Below, one piece after another: positions 1 to 8,351 of a stretch of DNA of 64,000 nucleotides. Where the stretch lies: positions 1 to 64,000 of the forward strand of contig ONMB01000004.1 in assembly GCA_900318825.1 (NCBI GenBank), in the 5' to 3' direction. Below the pieces are notes generated by a model, which worked only from the letters and a program-made list of their open reading frames with translations, was not told the DNA's origin and ran no database searches. A program made the position numbers and the translations under genes. The stretch is from an uncultured Ruminococcus sp. (lineage in GTDB: Bacteria > Bacillota > Clostridia > Oscillospirales > Ruminococcaceae). The stretch's first letter is position 1; each line of letters opens with the position of its first letter.

Positions 1-1
1 T

Positions 2-259
2 TACGTACTGAAGAAGGAAGAGGGCGGCCGTCATACTCCTTTCTTCAACAACTACAGACCTCAGTTCTACTTCAGAACAACTGACGTTACTGGTGTTGTT
101 ACACTTCCTGCTGACAAGGAAATGTGTATGCCTGGCGATAACGTAGCTATGGACGTTGAGCTCATCACTCCTATCGCTATCGAAGAAGGTCTCCGTTTCG
201 CTATCCGTGAGGGTGGTAGAACAGTTGGTTCAGGCGTTGTTACAAAGATCAACGAATAA
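2..259 (+). CDS. tuf: Elongation factor Tu, C-terminal part (5' end outside window)
   Basis: The reading frame from base 2 to the TAA at 257-259 encodes 85 residues of the EF-Tu C-terminal beta-barrels (domains II end and III). Recognisable blocks are [13 protein letters not shown] and MPGDNV, with the ending [14 protein letters not shown]-Tu carries aminoacyl-tRNA to the ribosome as a GTP complex in the cytosol; the GTPase domain lies upstream of the window. Codon use is strongly biased (GCT, CTC, GTT), as expected for a very highly expressed gene, and is a useful local reference for other biased genes here such as GH48 and the GGGtGRT pair. A terminator follows at 290-322. Confidence 0.97.
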   Translation, partial: YVLKKEEGGRHTPFFNNYRPQFYFRTTDVTGVVTLPADKEMCMPGDNVAMDVELITPIAIEEGLRFAIREGGRTVGSGVVTKINE

Positions 260-289
260 TTTTCCTTTGATAATTTAAACAGCGACTTT

Positions 290-322
290 AGGCGGTCGTG
301 CTTATGGCATGGCCGCCTTTTT
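290..322 (+). terminator. Rho-independent terminator of tuf
   Basis: AGGCGGTC (290-297) pairs with GGCCGCCT (311-318, with G-U pairing), followed by a T run. It sits 30 bases after the tuf stop. Confidence 0.85.
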
Positions 323-376
323 ATTAAGAAAACATTGTTAAATCAAAAACGATAAATGGGAATAAGGATTGATAAA

Positions 377-1285
377 ATGGAATATGTAATTCAGACAGCG
401 GACCTTGGTAAGCGCTATCACGCTTTCAAGGCTCTTGACGGTATCAATATGCACGTTCCTAAGGGGTCTATCTACGGTTTCGTTGGTAGGAACGGTGCTG
501 GTAAAACAACTTTTATTCGTATCATAACAGGTGTTGCCTTTAAATCCAGCGGCTCGTTTGAGCTCTTCGGCGTTAAGGACAATTCTCCGGAGCTTGACAT
601 CGCGCGTTCAAAGATGGGCGCTGTTGTTGAAACTCCCTCTATTTACCTCGATATGACTGCTGAACAGAATATCAAGCAGCAGTGCAGAGTTCTGGGCAAA
701 GATTTCAGCTGCGTAAAGGATATACTCGAGCTCGTCGGACTTTCCGATACGGGTAAGAAATTAGCCAAGAATTTTTCACTCGGTATGCGCCAGAGGCTAG
801 GTATCGCATTCTCTCTGGTAAGCGACCCCGAGTTTCTCATACTCGATGAGCCGATAAACGGACTTGATCCTCAGGGTATCATCGAGGTCCGTGAGCTTCT
901 CACAAAGCTCAATAAGGAGCGCGGTATCACTATCCTCATCTCCAGTCACATTCTTGATGAGCTCTCAAAGCTCGCTACACATTACGGTTTTATCGAGCAG
1001 GGTAAAATGGTAAAGGAAATGAGTGCTGAGGAGATCGACCATGTCTGCCGCCGTATCAACTACCTGACGGTAAACGATACAAAGCCCCTCGAAGGTGTTC
1101 TCAATGAGATGAACGCCGATTATAAGATCATTTCTGAGACCGAAGCTGAGATATACTCAGAGATCGTTGTTACACCTCTCGTTCTGAAGCTCCACGAAGC
1201 TGGCTGCGAAGTAAAGAAGATATCCGAGCGCCACGAAAGTCTCGAGAGCTTCTTCATCAATCTTATCGGAGGTGCTGAGAAATGA
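377..1285 (+). CDS. ABC transporter ATP-binding protein (BcrA/CcmA-like exporter type)
   Basis: ATPase subunit of an ABC exporter that would energise the membrane protein encoded next. Walker A is GRNGAGKT near residues 37-44, the signature is a divergent FSLGMRQR near 133, and Walker B is LILDEP near 155 followed by the NGLDPQG D-loop. The C-terminal ~80 residues are the variable extension seen in bacitracin/lantibiotic-type and sodium-type exporters. I chose the ATG at 377 (MEYVIQT) because AAGGA at 364-368 is correctly spaced for it; an in-frame ATG at 356 lies upstream of that site. The stop overlaps the permease start by 4 bases, so the two are translationally coupled. The substrate cannot be told; export of, or immunity to, a peptide antibiotic is one possibility. 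Confidence 0.9.
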   Translation: MEYVIQTADLGKRYHAFKALDGINMHVPKGSIYGFVGRNGAGKTTFIRIITGVAFKSSGSFELFGVKDNSPELDIARSKMGAVVETPSIYLDMTAEQNIKQQCRVLGKDFSCVKDILELVGLSDTGKKLAKNFSLGMRQRLGIAFSLVSDPEFLILDEPINGLDPQGIIEVRELLTKLNKERGITILISSHILDELSKLATHYGFIEQGKMVKEMSAEEIDHVCRRINYLTVNDTKPLEGVLNEMNADYKIISETEAEIYSEIVVTPLVLKLHEAGCEVKKISERHESLESFFINLIGGAEK

Positions 1286-2058
1286 AAAGATTAATTTCAG
1301 AGGGTTTAGCAAAAGCGAGAAATGCCAAGAGATTCTGGGTATGTACATGGATACTCATCGGACTTTCTCTGCTTCAGGTGCTTCTTAACTATGCAATAGA
1401 TAAGCATAGTCCTTCATTCAGTGAGTCGAAATCCGATGTGTCAAGCGTGATCTTTGGTATGCTCGGCAATCAGAGCCTCTTTATGGCAATCGTTCCTGCA
1501 ATGTTCGTGGTTCGTGATTTCACTCAGAACACGGTCCGCAACAAGATAATCTGCGGTCACTCAAGAACAAGTATATACTTTGCACACCTTATATGCTTTG
1601 ATGCAGTTGCAATGTTCTATCACATAGTTGCAACACTCTCTTCACTCATCTTTGGTCTTGCATTACTGGGCGGTGCAGATTCACTTGCTCACGGATATGT
1701 AGCATATTATTGTGTACACAGCGTCCTTCTCATTTTAGCTTACGCTTCAATGACAATGTTTATCTGTGTACTTATCCGCGGCGTTTCCGGAGCTATCATC
1801 GCTTATGTCATCAATACGCTCCTCAGTACATTCGGTGCGATAGCTATGATCGCTCTGAGAAATCACGAAAAGCTCGTTGACCTCATCAAATGTGCTGTTC
1901 TCGATATGCAGACTACGGAGCTGCTTACCGGTATTGAGTCTCCTGGTGAATATCCGAGTATGTTTTTGAGAGTTGCTATGCCGTTATTTGCACTTTCTTA
2001 CATAATCGCACTTCCTATCATCGGCGTAAGAATTTTCAATAAGACAGATCTCAAGTAA
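1282..2058 (+). CDS. ABC-2 type transporter permease
   Basis: Membrane partner of the preceding ATPase, with which it overlaps (ATGA). The 258 residues contain about six hydrophobic segments: near 20-38, 58-76 (after FGMLGNQSLF), 100-125, 145-165, 168-190 and 230-250. The block FVVRDFTQNTVRNKIICGHSR is typical of ABC-2 permeases of the lantibiotic/bacitracin self-protection group. No substrate-specific feature is visible. It ends 21 bases before a strong bidirectional terminator, closing a two-gene operon. Confidence 0.88.
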   Translation: MKRLISEGLAKARNAKRFWVCTWILIGLSLLQVLLNYAIDKHSPSFSESKSDVSSVIFGMLGNQSLFMAIVPAMFVVRDFTQNTVRNKIICGHSRTSIYFAHLICFDAVAMFYHIVATLSSLIFGLALLGGADSLAHGYVAYYCVHSVLLILAYASMTMFICVLIRGVSGAIIAYVINTLLSTFGAIAMIALRNHEKLVDLIKCAVLDMQTTELLTGIESPGEYPSMFLRVAMPLFALSYIIALPIIGVRIFNKTDLK

Positions 2059-2079
2059 TAACAATTACATAAAAGTTAC

Positions 2080-2104
2080 GGGGAAGGACATTCAGTCCTT
2101 CCCC
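2080..2104. terminator. Bidirectional terminator between convergent genes
   Basis: GGGGAAGGA (2080-2088) and TCCTTCCCC (2096-2104) form a perfect 9-bp stem with a 7-base loop. It ends the ABC operon on the + strand and overlaps the last codons of the convergent esterase gene. Confidence 0.8.
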
Positions 2105-3150
2105 ATATTTTGTCTGTAAACTCTTTCGTACATAGTTTCAGCCCATATGCGGCGCATAGCTTCGTAGCCTTCGGGAGTCGGGTGGACGCTGTCCGAGAGC
2201 TGAGAAGTGTGATCGCGGAAATAGGCTTCAAAGTCAGGACCTTTAATGAGCTTATCGCTGAATTCGTCCCATAGAGCGTCGATGACCGCATTATATGCCG
2301 GCAGTCTCCTTCCGACAGCCGGATCGGCTGCAAACGGTATCTTCGGCAGAACAGGGGACTTCCCGTGAGCGAGAACAGACTCTATCATAAAGCGGAGATT
2401 GCTGTGATACTGCCCGGGCGAGATGAGTTTTCCCCATATATCGTTAGTTCCGTAGGCGATGCTCACGAAGCTGGCAGGCGAGTCTGCGAGCCAGCGCCCG
2501 ATGTATTTTCTGCCGTCAGCGGAGGTCGTTCCGCCTATGCCGCCGTTTTCCTGAATGGTGAAAAATCGCTTATCGACGCGGTTCACGAAGGAAGCGAAGC
2601 CTGTTCCGTAGCAGTTGTTCATACCGCAGGCAGTTATCGAGTCGCCGAGGAAGAGCCAGCTGTCAGGAGTGCTGCCGGTAATGCTGTGAACGTCGAACAC
2701 AAGTGAAACACGACCGTTGGTCTGACCGCTGACCGTCAGAATATTTAGCCTTATCCAGTTGTATCCGCTGAGGTCAAGAATATGCTGCCGGGAGCTGTAA
2801 GGGTTATCGTTTATGGTCACTGCAGTTTTCCAGCCGCTTTGCGGGCACTGACCGCCGGGAGCGGAGTTCGTTTCTATCATGTAATCGAGCGGTATCATAT
2901 CCCGCGCGAGGTAGCTGCCGATAGGGAAGTAGGTACTTTTGTTGTACCATACTGCGATGACATTCTGCCTGAGTGCAGGCGGAACTTCGGACAGATCATA
3001 GGCGATAAAGTCCGGGACAGAGCTTTCCCAGAATGTTGAATAATCACCGTCGTTGGCGGGAGAAGCGTTCGCGGAGCTGCCGGAAAACGCCGGTAAACCG
3101 CGGCTTATCAGCGGAGCTGCGGATATTCTGTTTTTGCTGCTGTCTGCCAT
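2092..3150 (-). CDS. SGNH/GDSL-type esterase with N-terminal discoidin-like region
   Basis: Predicted hydrolase of ester bonds. The SGNH blocks are visible: FLGDSIT (nucleophile Ser, near residue 170), the glycine of GGIGG, YGTND (block III Asn) and DSVHPT (catalytic Asp/His, near 320). The first ~150 residues (WESSVPDFIAYDLSEV onward) resemble a F5/8-type carbohydrate-binding fold, which with an SGNH domain suggests a carbohydrate esterase such as an acetyl-xylan esterase; this is inference. No signal peptide or dockerin is present, unlike the other glycan-active proteins here, so it is probably cytosolic and acts on imported oligosaccharides. It has its own promoter at 3179-3207, and AGGGTGG lies just upstream of the ATG. 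Confidence 0.85.
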   Translation of the reverse strand: MADSSKNRISAAPLISRGLPAFSGSSANASPANDGDYSTFWESSVPDFIAYDLSEVPPALRQNVIAVWYNKSTYFPIGSYLARDMIPLDYMIETNSAPGGQCPQSGWKTAVTINDNPYSSRQHILDLSGYNWIRLNILTVSGQTNGRVSLVFDVHSITGSTPDSWLFLGDSITACGMNNCYGTGFASFVNRVDKRFFTIQENGGIGGTTSADGRKYIGRWLADSPASFVSIAYGTNDIWGKLISPGQYHSNLRFMIESVLAHGKSPVLPKIPFAADPAVGRRLPAYNAVIDALWDEFSDKLIKGPDFEAYFRDHTSQLSDSVHPTPEGYEAMRRIWAETMYERVYRQNMGKD

Positions 3151-3178
3151 AATACCACCCTAATCGAATTATAATCTG

Positions 3179-3207
3179 ATTATAGCACACTTTACTGCGA
3201 ATAGCAA
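3179..3207 (-). promoter_or_regulatory. Sigma-A-type promoter of the SGNH esterase
   Basis: On the minus strand, TTGCTA (3207-3202), a 17-base spacer, then TATAAT (3184-3179) preceded by TGC, an extended -10. It is divergent from the promoter at 3251. Confidence 0.75.
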
Positions 3208-3250
3208 GAGAAAAATATCAAATAATTAGTTTATTATTAACAAAATAGTG

Positions 3251-3279
3251 TAGACTTTTTCAGAGCAATATGGTATAAT
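3251..3279 (+). promoter_or_regulatory. Sigma-A-type promoter of the beta-CASP gene
   Basis: TAGACT (3251-3256), 17 bases, TATAAT (3274-3279) with TGG directly upstream (extended -10). The predicted RNA start is about 30 bases before the ATG at 3317. Confidence 0.8.
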
Positions 3280-3316
3280 TATCTTGTACAAATTAGTGTA
3301 GATGGAGGTAAGATCT

Positions 3317-4918
3317 ATGAAAATGACTTTTATCGGTGCAACTCATGAAGTTACGGGAAGCTGCACATATATTGAAGCCTGCGGAAAGAAGCTCCTTGTG
3401 GACTTCGGAATGCAGCAGGGAGAGGATGTATTTGAGAACGTTCAGGTGCCGACAGCTCCCGGAAATATCGACTATGTCCTGCTCACGCACGCACATATTG
3501 ACCATTCAGGAATGCTGCCGCTGCTGTACGCAGGAGGTTTCTCAGGGGAGATACACTCGACCGTTGCGACGTCTCACCTTTGCAGCGTAATGCTCCGCGA
3601 CAGTGCGCACATACAGGAATTTGAAGCAGAGTGGCGCAACCGTAAAGGACAGCGCCGCGGTGAGGACAACTACGAGCCGCTCTACACCATGGACGACGCT
3701 ATCGGTGCAATAGAGTTGTTCGTGCCGCATAACTACGATGAGGAGTTTGAGCTCTGTGAGGGCATAACTGTGTCGTTCCGCGATGCCGGACATCTGCTCG
3801 GTTCCTCGAGCATTATCATAACGATCACCGAGGACGGCGTCACGAAGAAGATAGTTTTTTCCGGCGATATCGGAAACTCTATGCAGCCGCTCATTCGTGA
3901 TCCGCAGTACATCGACAGCGCGGACTATGTCGTTATGGAGTCCACCTACGGCAACCGCGTTCACGACCGCCCCACAGACTATGTTACTGCGCTTACCAAC
4001 GTCATACAGACGACTTTCGACCGCGGCGGCAGTGTTATCATACCGTCGTTTGCAGTCGGCAGAACGCAGGAAATGCTCTACTTCCTGCGTCAGATCAAGG
4101 AACAGGGACTCGTCAAGGGACATGATGAGTTCCCGGTATATGTGGACAGTCCTCTCGCCAACGAAGCTACTGACATATTCATCAACAACCGCGATAGCTG
4201 CTACGATGAGGAGGCGCTCGGCTTTGTCCGCCGCGGCATCAACCCCATTGCATTTGAAAACCTCATCAGGACTGTAACAAGCGACGACTCCCGCGCTATC
4301 AACGACGACGTCCGCCCGAAGGTAATCATTTCCGCCAGCGGTATGTGTGAGGCAGGCCGTATCAAGCACCACCTCAAGCATAATCTCTGGAAGCCCGAAA
4401 ATACCATTCTTTTCGTGGGATATCAGGCAAGCAATACCCTCGGACGCGGACTCATTGAGGGTGCGAAGAAGGTCAAGCTCTTCGGTGAAACAGTTCGTGT
4501 TGCTGCCGAGATAAAGCAGCTCCCCGGAATCAGCGGTCATGCCGATGTGAACGGTCTGCTTGACTGGGCTAAGGCTATCAAGGGCGTTCATAAGTTTTTC
4601 ATCAATCACGGCGACGCAGCTTCCGCGGACAGCTTTGCGCAGAGACTTCACGAGGAGCTCGGCGTTGACACCTATGCGCCGTACAGCGGTGCGGAGTTCG
4701 ACATTGCCGCAGGCGAGATAACCGTTGATGCTGAGCCTATGCCGATACCGAAGAAGGCCATAAATACGGCGAATATGAGTGTTGCTTACAGCGATCTCGT
4801 TGCAGCTGCCGACCGCCTGAGCAGAATGATAAAGCTGTCCGACGGCAGAGCAAACGCAGATATGCGCAAGCTGACCGAGGCTATAAACAGGCTTTGTGAG
4901 GAGTGGGAGCTCGACTGA
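3317..4918 (+). CDS. Metallo-beta-lactamase / beta-CASP family hydrolase (RNA-processing type)
   Basis: Zinc-dependent hydrolase of the CPSF/YSH1-like group, presumably a cytosolic nuclease acting on RNA. Motif 2 HAHIDH is at residues ~57-62. The beta-CASP insert starts near ESTYGNR (~208), with the later histidine motif in SGHADVNGLL (~408). The length (533 aa) fits this group, which is larger than plain MBL proteins but lacks RNase J's C-terminal region. I start at the ATG at 3317 (MKMTFIGATHEV) because GGAGG at 3304-3308 is spaced 8 bases from it; the in-frame ATG at 3302 overlaps that site. The exact substrate is not known from sequence. The stop overlaps the next start. Confidence 0.88.
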   Translation: MKMTFIGATHEVTGSCTYIEACGKKLLVDFGMQQGEDVFENVQVPTAPGNIDYVLLTHAHIDHSGMLPLLYAGGFSGEIHSTVATSHLCSVMLRDSAHIQEFEAEWRNRKGQRRGEDNYEPLYTMDDAIGAIELFVPHNYDEEFELCEGITVSFRDAGHLLGSSSIIITITEDGVTKKIVFSGDIGNSMQPLIRDPQYIDSADYVVMESTYGNRVHDRPTDYVTALTNVIQTTFDRGGSVIIPSFAVGRTQEMLYFLRQIKEQGLVKGHDEFPVYVDSPLANEATDIFINNRDSCYDEEALGFVRRGINPIAFENLIRTVTSDDSRAINDDVRPKVIISASGMCEAGRIKHHLKHNLWKPENTILFVGYQASNTLGRGLIEGAKKVKLFGETVRVAAEIKQLPGISGHADVNGLLDWAKAIKGVHKFFINHGDAASADSFAQRLHEELGVDTYAPYSGAEFDIAAGEITVDAEPMPIPKKAINTANMSVAYSDLVAAADRLSRMIKLSDGRANADMRKLTEAINRLCEEWELD

Positions 4919-5391
4919 TGAAGAAACCGCATCGAATTGTCAATATCATAGCTTGGGGAATGCTCGCAGCGGCGTTCATACATCTCTGCTTCAAGTGGAA
5001 CAGTATGCCCGAGATCACAGGAGTCCATTTCGACAGCAACGGCGAGATCGACGTGTATGCCAGCAAGAAATACATTGCTTATCCTTATATCGTGGGGACA
5101 GCCTTTCTGCTGCTGATACAGCTCGGCGATATGGCTGCGAGGAAGGTGAGGCTCGGTCTGAAGATCGCTCCGAAAGGGGAGAGCATCTTCCGCGATGAGA
5201 TACGCGGACTGCTCGACCTCAACAAGCTCTTCGTGAGCGGTCTGGCAGTATACTGGTCGGAGTTCGTTATCTATCAGCACAGCTTATGGGAGCTCCCGGT
5301 CATGGCAGGAATGCTGATTTTGTTTGCTGCGTTCCTGACGGTCTGCGTGTCTGTCCCTGTAATAAAGCACATTTATCCGCTTACAGCATAA
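4918..5391 (+). CDS. Small DUF1648-like membrane protein
   Basis: A 157-residue protein with about four hydrophobic segments (near 8-25, 55-75, 102-118, 125-148). The first loop contains MPEITGVHFDSNGEIDVYAS, which resembles the DUF1648 signature (P-x-H-F-x-x-x-G-x-x-D). DUF1648 proteins are uncharacterised membrane proteins, some of them fused to SdpI-type immunity regions. Its ATG shares a base with the TGA of the beta-CASP gene, so it is co-transcribed and probably coupled. Another ATG 15 bases upstream lies inside the preceding gene. Function unknown. Confidence 0.7.
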   Translation: MKKPHRIVNIIAWGMLAAAFIHLCFKWNSMPEITGVHFDSNGEIDVYASKKYIAYPYIVGTAFLLLIQLGDMAARKVRLGLKIAPKGESIFRDEIRGLLDLNKLFVSGLAVYWSEFVIYQHSLWELPVMAGMLILFAAFLTVCVSVPVIKHIYPLTA

Positions 5392-5400
5392 TATAAGAAC

Positions 5401-5431
5401 AAAAGCGATCCATTCCGGATCGCTTTTGTTC
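5401..5431. terminator. Terminator between convergent genes
   Basis: AAAAGCGATCC (5401-5411) and GGATCGCTTTT (5417-5427) form a perfect 11-bp stem, with flanking A and T runs that allow use from both directions. Confidence 0.85.
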
Positions 5432-5517
5432 TTTCTGATTTGTCCCTTGTGCGTGTGTGACTTATGCACACGCTGTATCTTAAATGTTCCGGAAAGTGCA
5501 GTTCCGGTGCAAAAAGA

Positions 5518-8055
5518 TCAGATGTTATGGTTTATGAACTCCCTTTTCAGCAGGATAAGGTCAAAGACGTTGAGCTTGCCATCGCGTGAGAGGTCAGCTT
5601 GCTGCTTCTGAGCATCGGTGAGGGGAGCTCTGCCGAGAAGGTAGTTGTTCAAGCAGACGATATCGGCGATATTCAGGTATTTGTCCGAGTTTATGTCGCC
5701 GATGATGTCCTCAGGAACAGCGTTCGGAGTTGCGAGCGCGAAGAAGTTCACGCACATATATGACTGACCGTTGCTGCCGAGGGTAACTTTTTCGCCCTTC
5801 CGGATCTGCTTGTTGTAGATCTTGAAGGTCACGTCGTTGGACGACACGAGGAGATCAGTCGTAAGAGTATAGTCTGCGAGCCATTCGGGTTCTTTTTCGA
5901 CTCTGTTGTCGAGAGCGATGTGGAGCGTCATATCCTCGCCGGCGGTAAATACTGCCGTATCGCCGGAAGAGACCTTTGCATCGCAGGCAGTCATGAGTAT
6001 TTCAGCTCCGCTGAGACCGGACGGGAGCTCAGCTATCGTAAAGTCGCGGTCGCCGAATATCTGTGAACCAATAGCAGCTTTCTGACCTATCTTCCAAAGC
6101 AGAGGGAGAGCTCCCTCGGCGACTTCAACTTCATTGAAGAGCATACCGCTGAGGGGGACGGCTTTTTCGCTGAAAACAAAGCTGTCCGCGTTGAGGAGGT
6201 AGCCATCGCCGCCGGTAAACTTTACATAGAGATTGTGGGTTCCGGTGATAGTCGGGATATTGAATTCAACTTCCTGATAGTTACTGAAGTTGCTTGTGCC
6301 GGCGAAGTGAACTGTTGCAGCGGGAGTTCCGCTGAGACTGTCTGTATAGAGCTCGATACCGGCGGCGTTTCCGGAGAGCTTAGCCCTGAAGGAACGTGCG
6401 CCGCTGCCAAAATCGACTTTTCGGAACATTATCCAGTCGCCGTTCTCAATGTAGCCGACGTTCTGACCGCCGTCAGTAAGGTCCTCGACCTGAACGCCCT
6501 CCTGAGATGTGAAGCTCTCTGCTTCGATAGTCTCAAAGGCTGATACAGCCGGAGTCGGGGGAGTGGACTGCTCAGGTGAGAGCTTTACCACACCTGTCGG
6601 GAACGAATTCACAGTCAGGTCGTTGATGTAGTATTCGAGGTTCATGTAGCCCTGATCGCAGTAATCGCCCTTGTAGTCGGTGGGATCGGTCGGATCAAGA
6701 CCTCGTGCGAGTTCCCAGCTGTCGTCCATACCGTCATTATCGTTGTCGGTTATTTCCTTTTTTAGGACGGCTGAGGGATAGCTGTAAGTTACGCCGCACT
6801 TGATGTTGTACTTATTGAGGTCGGAGACAGAGCTGTTATAGGCGGCTGTACCGCTGCAGGAGCCTGTTCCGTTTTTAGTTTCGTAAGCGCACTGCTGGTC
6901 GATAGCGGTTCTCTTATTGGGAGCTGTACCGTTTCCGGCGAAGTCGATAACGTGGTCGTAGGAAGCTGCAGCGCTCTCGCAGGTAGCGGCGGTCGAGAGG
7001 TTCTCGCCGTTGTTGTTTATCTGGAAGGGTGAAGCGGTGTAGAGGTTATCCTTTGTTATACCGATGCCGCTCTTGACGGTAATGCCGTCCCAGTTGTTGT
7101 AGGTAATGCCGTGGGTTGAGCCGTCCTTGTTGATGAGGCGGTTGCCGCTGCAATATATCTTGAAATTCTCGGGCTTGGTGGTGCTGTCAACGTTTACCCA
7201 GTTGTAGCCGCCTGTTGTGGAGTTGCCGGCTTTGAGGGTGTTATTGACGTAGTTTAGGTGACCGATAGTACCGTAGGCTGTCTGGTAGCCCCAGTCGTAG
7301 ATGATGTTGTTGGTGAAGTCCGCAACGCCCTGTCCGGGGATCTTTCCGCGGAAGTTTCTGGAGACGTTGTGAATGATGAGGTTGTGATCGTAGGTGAGAC
7401 TGCTGTTGCCCATCATTATCGCGAAGCCGTGTATTCCCTTGTCGTGACCGCCCCACGAGTTTGCTGGACCGATGACGGAATACTGCACGGTATAGTTGGA
7501 GTTGTTGGAGTAGAGTCCCCACTGTTCATCTGAAGCCCAGCCGAGCGAACAGTGATCGACGATCGAATTTGCCCCCTTTGAACCGCCCCACGCATCGTTG
7601 CCTGAGGAGGTCGCCTTGTAGGGACCGGGGCGCGAACTGAGGTAGCGGCAGATGATATTGTCGCCGCCGAAAGCCATTTTGTAGTTCTTGAGGGTTATGC
7701 CTGCGCCGCCGGGAGCAGTCTGTCCGGCAATTGTAATGTTGCCCATACAGGAGACTGCGCTTTCGAGCTCGATAGTACCGCTTACGTCGAAAATGACGAT
7801 GCGGTTTGATTTGCTCACGGCGTCACGGAAAGAGCCCTCGCCGCTGTCATTTAGGTTAGTGACGTGGTACACCTCGCCGCCGCGTCCGCCGGTAGCGTAT
7901 TTGCCGCCGCCGACAGCACCGGGGAAGGCAGGCAGTCCGATAGAAGCCGCGTCGGAGCTGCCCTGATATTTTTCCGGAACTATTCCGGAAGTGCAGGAAA
8001 AAACGGTAACGAGACCTGTAAGGATTGCGGCGAGCCTTTTTGTTTTTCCGTACAT
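5518..8055 (-). CDS. Secreted pectate-lyase-like protein with CBM6 and dockerin
   Basis: Cellulosomal enzyme for pectin breakdown. Order of parts: secretion signal (1-~30, MYGKTKRLAAILTGLVTVFS); right-handed beta-helix polysaccharide-lyase domain (~40-440), with FPGAVGGGKYATGGRGG, IVIFDVSGTIEL, and HCSLGWASDEQ characteristic of family PL1-type lyases; a DNDNDGMDDSWE calcium-binding tail (~440-490); a CBM6-like module (~505-630, ENGDWIMFRKVDF); a 140-residue beta-rich region I do not recognise (~640-780); and a dockerin (~785-845, GDINSDKYLNIAD ... LSRDGKLNVFDLI). GGAGGG lies 7 bases before the ATG. The dockerin belongs to the short class shared with GH10-GH43 and CotH. A Cys at the end of the signal (VFSC) resembles a lipobox, but a dockerin protein should be freely secreted. 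Confidence 0.92.
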   Translation of the reverse strand: MYGKTKRLAAILTGLVTVFSCTSGIVPEKYQGSSDAASIGLPAFPGAVGGGKYATGGRGGEVYHVTNLNDSGEGSFRDAVSKSNRIVIFDVSGTIELESAVSCMGNITIAGQTAPGGAGITLKNYKMAFGGDNIICRYLSSRPGPYKATSSGNDAWGGSKGANSIVDHCSLGWASDEQWGLYSNNSNYTVQYSVIGPANSWGGHDKGIHGFAIMMGNSSLTYDHNLIIHNVSRNFRGKIPGQGVADFTNNIIYDWGYQTAYGTIGHLNYVNNTLKAGNSTTGGYNWVNVDSTTKPENFKIYCSGNRLINKDGSTHGITYNNWDGITVKSGIGITKDNLYTASPFQINNNGENLSTAATCESAAASYDHVIDFAGNGTAPNKRTAIDQQCAYETKNGTGSCSGTAAYNSSVSDLNKYNIKCGVTYSYPSAVLKKEITDNDNDGMDDSWELARGLDPTDPTDYKGDYCDQGYMNLEYYINDLTVNSFPTGVVKLSPEQSTPPTPAVSAFETIEAESFTSQEGVQVEDLTDGGQNVGYIENGDWIMFRKVDFGSGARSFRAKLSGNAAGIELYTDSLSGTPAATVHFAGTSNFSNYQEVEFNIPTITGTHNLYVKFTGGDGYLLNADSFVFSEKAVPLSGMLFNEVEVAEGALPLLWKIGQKAAIGSQIFGDRDFTIAELPSGLSGAEILMTACDAKVSSGDTAVFTAGEDMTLHIALDNRVEKEPEWLADYTLTTDLLVSSNDVTFKIYNKQIRKGEKVTLGSNGQSYMCVNFFALATPNAVPEDIIGDINSDKYLNIADIVCLNNYLLGRAPLTDAQKQQADLSRDGKLNVFDLILLKREFINHNI

Positions 8056-8103
8056 TTATATCCCTCCTGAAAGACAGATGAACAAACTTTGCATTTGTAA
8101 TCA

Positions 8104-8131
8104 TTATACATCATTTCTGTGAGTTTTGCAA
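8104..8131 (-). promoter_or_regulatory. Possible promoter of the pectate-lyase gene
   Basis: Minus strand TTGCAA (8131-8126), 16 bases, TATAAT (8109-8104), about 50 bases before the ATG. The -35 match is only moderate. A second TATAAT lies at 8141-8136. Confidence 0.45.
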
Positions 8132-8292
8132 TGAATTATAGTGCTAAGTTGAGGATATTTTAGTATTATTTTCAGGAGCATATATCAGCCGTATATGCAC
8201 AATAGTGTTAAGATGCGAAAACAGTGTATTATTTTGCACAGTTTCAGAGCGGTCTGTATCTATAAAAAACGTAAATGTACTTGAGAGTGCAT

Positions 8293-8329
8293 AAAAATAT
8301 CGGGAACACCGAAGCGGCGTTCCCGATAT
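8293..8329 (-). terminator. Terminator of the Gld-type ABC operon
   Basis: ATATCGGGAAC (8297-8307) pairs with GTTCCCGATAT (8319-8329). On the minus strand it is followed by a T run. It lies just after the DUF4340 gene. Confidence 0.8.
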
Positions 8330-8351
8330 AGTAATGATAATATTTGCGCTG

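Noticed and set aside
356-376. Upstream ATG for the first ABC ATPase
   Set aside because: It lies before the AAGGA ribosome site that serves the ATG at 377.
3542-4651. Long minus-strand frame of 369 codons
   Set aside because: It lies entirely inside the beta-CASP gene, whose conserved motifs fix the real strand; no ribosome site or family match.
8040-8055. Lipoprotein signal in the pectate-lyase protein (VFSC)
   Set aside because: Lipidation would tether an enzyme whose dockerin must reach the scaffold; the lipobox match is poor.
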